This document shows, piece by piece, positions 5,836-7,525 of a stretch of DNA of 7,525 nt. The stretch is from Minisyncoccota bacterium. GTDB lineage: Bacteria > Patescibacteriota > Minisyncoccia > Minisyncoccales > PEYH01. Numbering within the stretch: position 1 is the first letter of the stretch; each line of letters starts with the position of its first letter. The stretch spans positions 1 to 7,525 of the forward strand of contig JAQTNP010000028.1 in assembly GCA_028713795.1 (NCBI GenBank), read 5' to 3'. A model generated the notes under the pieces. It ran no database searches. It was not told the origin of the DNA and saw only the letters and a list, made by a program, of their open reading frames with translations. The translations under genes and the position numbers were made by a program.

Positions 5836-7004
5836 GTAGCATCTTTTAATATTTGGGAATTGGCTTTTATTTTTTGTTTGGGGTAAATTTTAACTCCTGC
5901 AGCTATAATTGAATTATTTTCTATCAAAACACTATCTCCGACAAATGACCCTAATGTTTTTTTATTCGTATCAATTAATCTATCCTGCATTATTACCTTA
6001 ACAGTTCCTAATTTGCTTCTATTAAGGAATTTTACATTATTTTCTATCTTACAGTTATATCCGATAATTGAATCTTTGATAATCGTCCTTTCTCCTATTG
6101 TAGTCCCCGAGCTGATAATTGAATGGGAAATCTTAGAATAAGGGCCAACCTTGCAATTGTTTTCTACTACTGTTCCTGAATGTATCGTGCAATTATCTAA
6201 AATACAATTTTCTCCAATGTATGCCGGGCCTTTGATAACAGTTCCTGATTTGATTATTGTTCCTTTCTGAACTGATGCTTTTCCTGTTATCTTTGCTCCT
6301 TTTTCTACCTTTCCCTTGTTCTCATTTTTTATCTTTCCTAGTTTCATATCAGAAACAGACAGAAAGTCCCAAACATATGGAATAGGCATCCATTCTTTAG
6401 CAATGTATACATTTAGTTTCTGGTCATTGGCAAATTGCTTTACATAGTCAGTAAATTCATATTCTCCCCTGGCAGATTTGCTGATTGCATATTTAAAAAT
6501 TGTTTTTGGGAAATAGTACAAGGCAGTATTTGCTAATTTAGATTGCGGTCTCTCTGGTTTTTCTGCTAAATTAATCATTAAACCGTTTTTAGCAGTAATG
6601 ACGCCAAAACTTTTGGGATTTTTAACTTCTTGGGCTCCAATTGCGGGAAATTTCTTCAATATGTTTTTAATGTCTTTTCTGGAATATAAATCATCTCCCA
6701 TTAAAAGTAGAAATTTATCATCTATATATTTTAAAGCAGATGTAACGGCGCTGCCTGTTCCTGTCTGTTTTTTCTGCCACACATATCTTATCCTCATCCC
6801 TTTATACCTATTCCCTATCCTTTTCTGAATCATTTCTCCTTTGTAGCCTAAAACTAAAATAACTTCAGTTGCTAATCCTTGAAGCTGATCTAGAGTATAT
6901 TCAATCATTGTCTGGCCCATTAACTGAAACAATGGCTTAGGCCTGGTTAAAGAAATTGGATAGATTCTAGTACCTTTTCCTGCCGCTATTATTATTGCTT
7001 GCAT
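5832..7004 (-). CDS. GlmU-like sugar-1-phosphate nucleotidylyltransferase with C-terminal left-handed beta-helix
   Basis: This 390-residue cytoplasmic enzyme probably activates a sugar 1-phosphate to an NDP-sugar for envelope polymers. The N-terminal nucleotidyltransferase domain (about 1-225) has the nucleotide-binding AIIIAAGKGTR (3-13), TRPKPLFQLMG (20-30, Lys23), QTGTGSAV (80-87) and the metal-binding MGDDLY (102-107). NLAEKPERP (145-153) and the W-containing end of the domain are also typical. From about 232 to 375, hexapeptide repeats ([LIV]-G-x4 style, for example VIKGPAYIGENC and SIIGYNCKI) form a left-handed beta-helix as in GlmU or archaeal Sulfolobus-type bifunctional enzymes. Acetyltransferase activity is not evident from sequence alone. 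The TRPKP form is closer to archaeal/RmlA-like enzymes than to E. coli GlmU, so the sugar is uncertain. It is the first gene of an operon with PAP2 (4-bp overlap) and is divergent from glyA. Stop TGA. Confidence 0.9.
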   Translation of the reverse strand: MQAIIIAAGKGTRIYPISLTRPKPLFQLMGQTMIEYTLDQLQGLATEVILVLGYKGEMIQKRIGNRYKGMRIRYVWQKKQTGTGSAVTSALKYIDDKFLLLMGDDLYSRKDIKNILKKFPAIGAQEVKNPKSFGVITAKNGLMINLAEKPERPQSKLANTALYYFPKTIFKYAISKSARGEYEFTDYVKQFANDQKLNVYIAKEWMPIPYVWDFLSVSDMKLGKIKNENKGKVEKGAKITGKASVQKGTIIKSGTVIKGPAYIGENCILDNCTIHSGTVVENNCKVGPYSKISHSIISSGTTIGERTIIKDSIIGYNCKIENNVKFLNRSKLGTVKVIMQDRLIDTNKKTLGSFVGDSVLIENNSIIAAGVKIYPKQKIKANSQILKDAT

Positions 7005-7010
7005 ATTAAT

Positions 7011-7039
7011 ATCTTAACAAAAATGAGGATATTTTGGAA
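7011..7039 (-). promoter_or_regulatory. Predicted promoter of the GlmU-like/PAP2 operon
   Basis: On the minus strand TAAGAT (7016-7011) lies 6 nt before ATG 7004. A weak TTCCAA (7039-7034) sits 17 bp upstream of it. Spacing again predicts a leaderless mRNA. The -35 is poor, so the call is tentative. Confidence 0.35.
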
Positions 7040-7040
7040 C

Positions 7041-7068
7041 TTGACCGCTTTTTCTTCTCTGTTAAACT
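7041..7068 (+). promoter_or_regulatory. Predicted promoter of glyA
   Basis: TTGACC (7041-7046), a 16-bp spacer and TAAACT (7063-7068) end 6 nt before ATG 7075, so transcription would begin at the start codon. It abuts the divergent promoter of the GlmU-like gene. A GAAG at 7069-7072 is too short and too close to be a convincing ribosome binding site. Confidence 0.4.
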
Positions 7069-7074
7069 GAAGCC

Positions 7075-7506
7075 ATGGATAAAATACAAAAAATGGCTCC
7101 TGAGGTATATGAAATACTTCAAAAGGAGGAAAAAAGACAACAAGAGGTTTTAGATTTAATTCCTTCAGAAAACTATGCCTCAAAAGCAGTATTGGAAGCT
7201 GCCTCTACTGTTTTTACAAATAAATATGCGGAGGGATATCCAGGACAAAGATATTATCCCGGCTGCCAATATATTGATAAACTAGAAACTCTTTGCCAAA
7301 AGAAAGCCAAGCAGGTTTTTAATCTAAAAGACGATTGGGAAGTAAATGTACAGCCATTGTCAGGAGGACCTGCTAATTTTACAGTATATTTTGGTTTGTT
7401 GCAGCCACAAGACAAAATACTGTCTATGCAGTTATCCCACGGAGGACATTTAAGCCATGGGCACAAAGTGAATATATCTTCAAAAATATACCAGATTGTC
7501 CATTAA
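7075..7506 (+). CDS. glyA: Serine hydroxymethyltransferase, N-terminal part ended by an in-frame TAA
   Basis: GlyA is a cytoplasmic PLP enzyme that converts serine plus tetrahydrofolate to glycine plus methylene-tetrahydrofolate, the main one-carbon source. The 143 visible residues match the family N-terminus: DLIPSENYAS (27-36), TNKYAEGYPGQRYYPGC (48-64), VQPLSGGPANFTVY (92-105) and SHGGHLSHGHKVN (121-133), whose first His region stacks on PLP. The family usually exceeds 400 residues. At codon 144, where relatives have the Tyr of a [IV]-x-x-Y-G-[VI]-D motif, this copy has TAA (7504-7506). The same frame then resumes with GVDENG to the window edge, so the gene carries a nonsense change, or a base error, rather than a frameshift. 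The second Ser of the usual SGS loop is Gly98. A promoter-like sequence ends 6 nt before the ATG. Without correction or readthrough the product would lack the PLP lysine and be inactive. Confidence 0.88.
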   Translation: MDKIQKMAPEVYEILQKEEKRQQEVLDLIPSENYASKAVLEAASTVFTNKYAEGYPGQRYYPGCQYIDKLETLCQKKAKQVFNLKDDWEVNVQPLSGGPANFTVYFGLLQPQDKILSMQLSHGGHLSHGHKVNISSKIYQIVH

Positions 7507-7525
7507 GGAGTAGATGAAAATGGGA
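7507..7525 (+). pseudogene. Continuation of the glyA frame beyond the in-frame stop, cut by window end
   Basis: The six codons after the TAA read Gly-Val-Asp-Glu-Asn-Gly, the expected continuation of serine hydroxymethyltransferase after the missing Tyr. The remainder of the gene lies right of the window. Whether this is a real pseudogene or an assembly error cannot be told here. Confidence 0.6.

Noticed and set aside
7504..7506. Genetic code change with TAA read as Tyr
   Set aside because: Three other genes in the window end at TAA exactly where their families end, so TAA acts as a stop here.

Overview
The window looks like a piece of an AT-rich bacterial chromosome, most likely from a small-genome lineage such as the Patescibacteria/Parcubacteria (CPR). 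This is an inference. It rests on the low GC, short intergenic gaps, a DUF5654 protein, a GlmU-like enzyme of archaeal/CPR type, no encoded CCA on the tRNA, and almost no recognisable Shine-Dalgarno sequences. TAA, TAG and TGA all end apparently intact genes, so the standard bacterial code applies. No phage, insertion sequence, CRISPR array or defence locus is visible.

Layout. Bases 1-2799 (+): the 3' part of dprA (its 5' end lies outside the window), then topA 8 bp later, then tRNA-Leu(CAA). Bases 2800-3474 (-): an unrecognised polytopic membrane protein whose stop codon touches the tRNA end. Bases 3551-4279 (+): an unrecognised soluble protein, possibly a TIM barrel, transcribed divergently from the membrane protein. 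Bases 4301-4942 (-): a DUF1648/SdpI-family membrane protein. Bases 5024-5287 (+): a small DUF5654 membrane protein. Bases 5295-5321: a strong hairpin terminator shared with the convergent PAP2 gene. Bases 5305-7004 (-): a two-gene operon of a GlmU-like sugar-nucleotidyltransferase and a PAP2 lipid phosphatase, overlapping by ATGA. Bases 7075-7525 (+): the start of glyA, with an in-frame TAA where the family normally has Tyr.

How the genes relate. dprA-topA is a DNA-processing/topology pair that is adjacent in many bacteria. The GlmU-like/PAP2 operon fits cell-envelope precursor synthesis (nucleotide sugar) plus polyprenyl-phosphate recycling. The other genes are single-gene units.

The most interesting signals are regulatory or small scale. 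Compact divergent promoters have -10 boxes only 6-7 nt before the start codon, which predicts leaderless mRNAs and moves the start of the 2800-3474 gene. The PAP2 stop codon sits inside the terminator loop. glyA carries a nonsense codon. I do not see a convincing new multi-gene system here.
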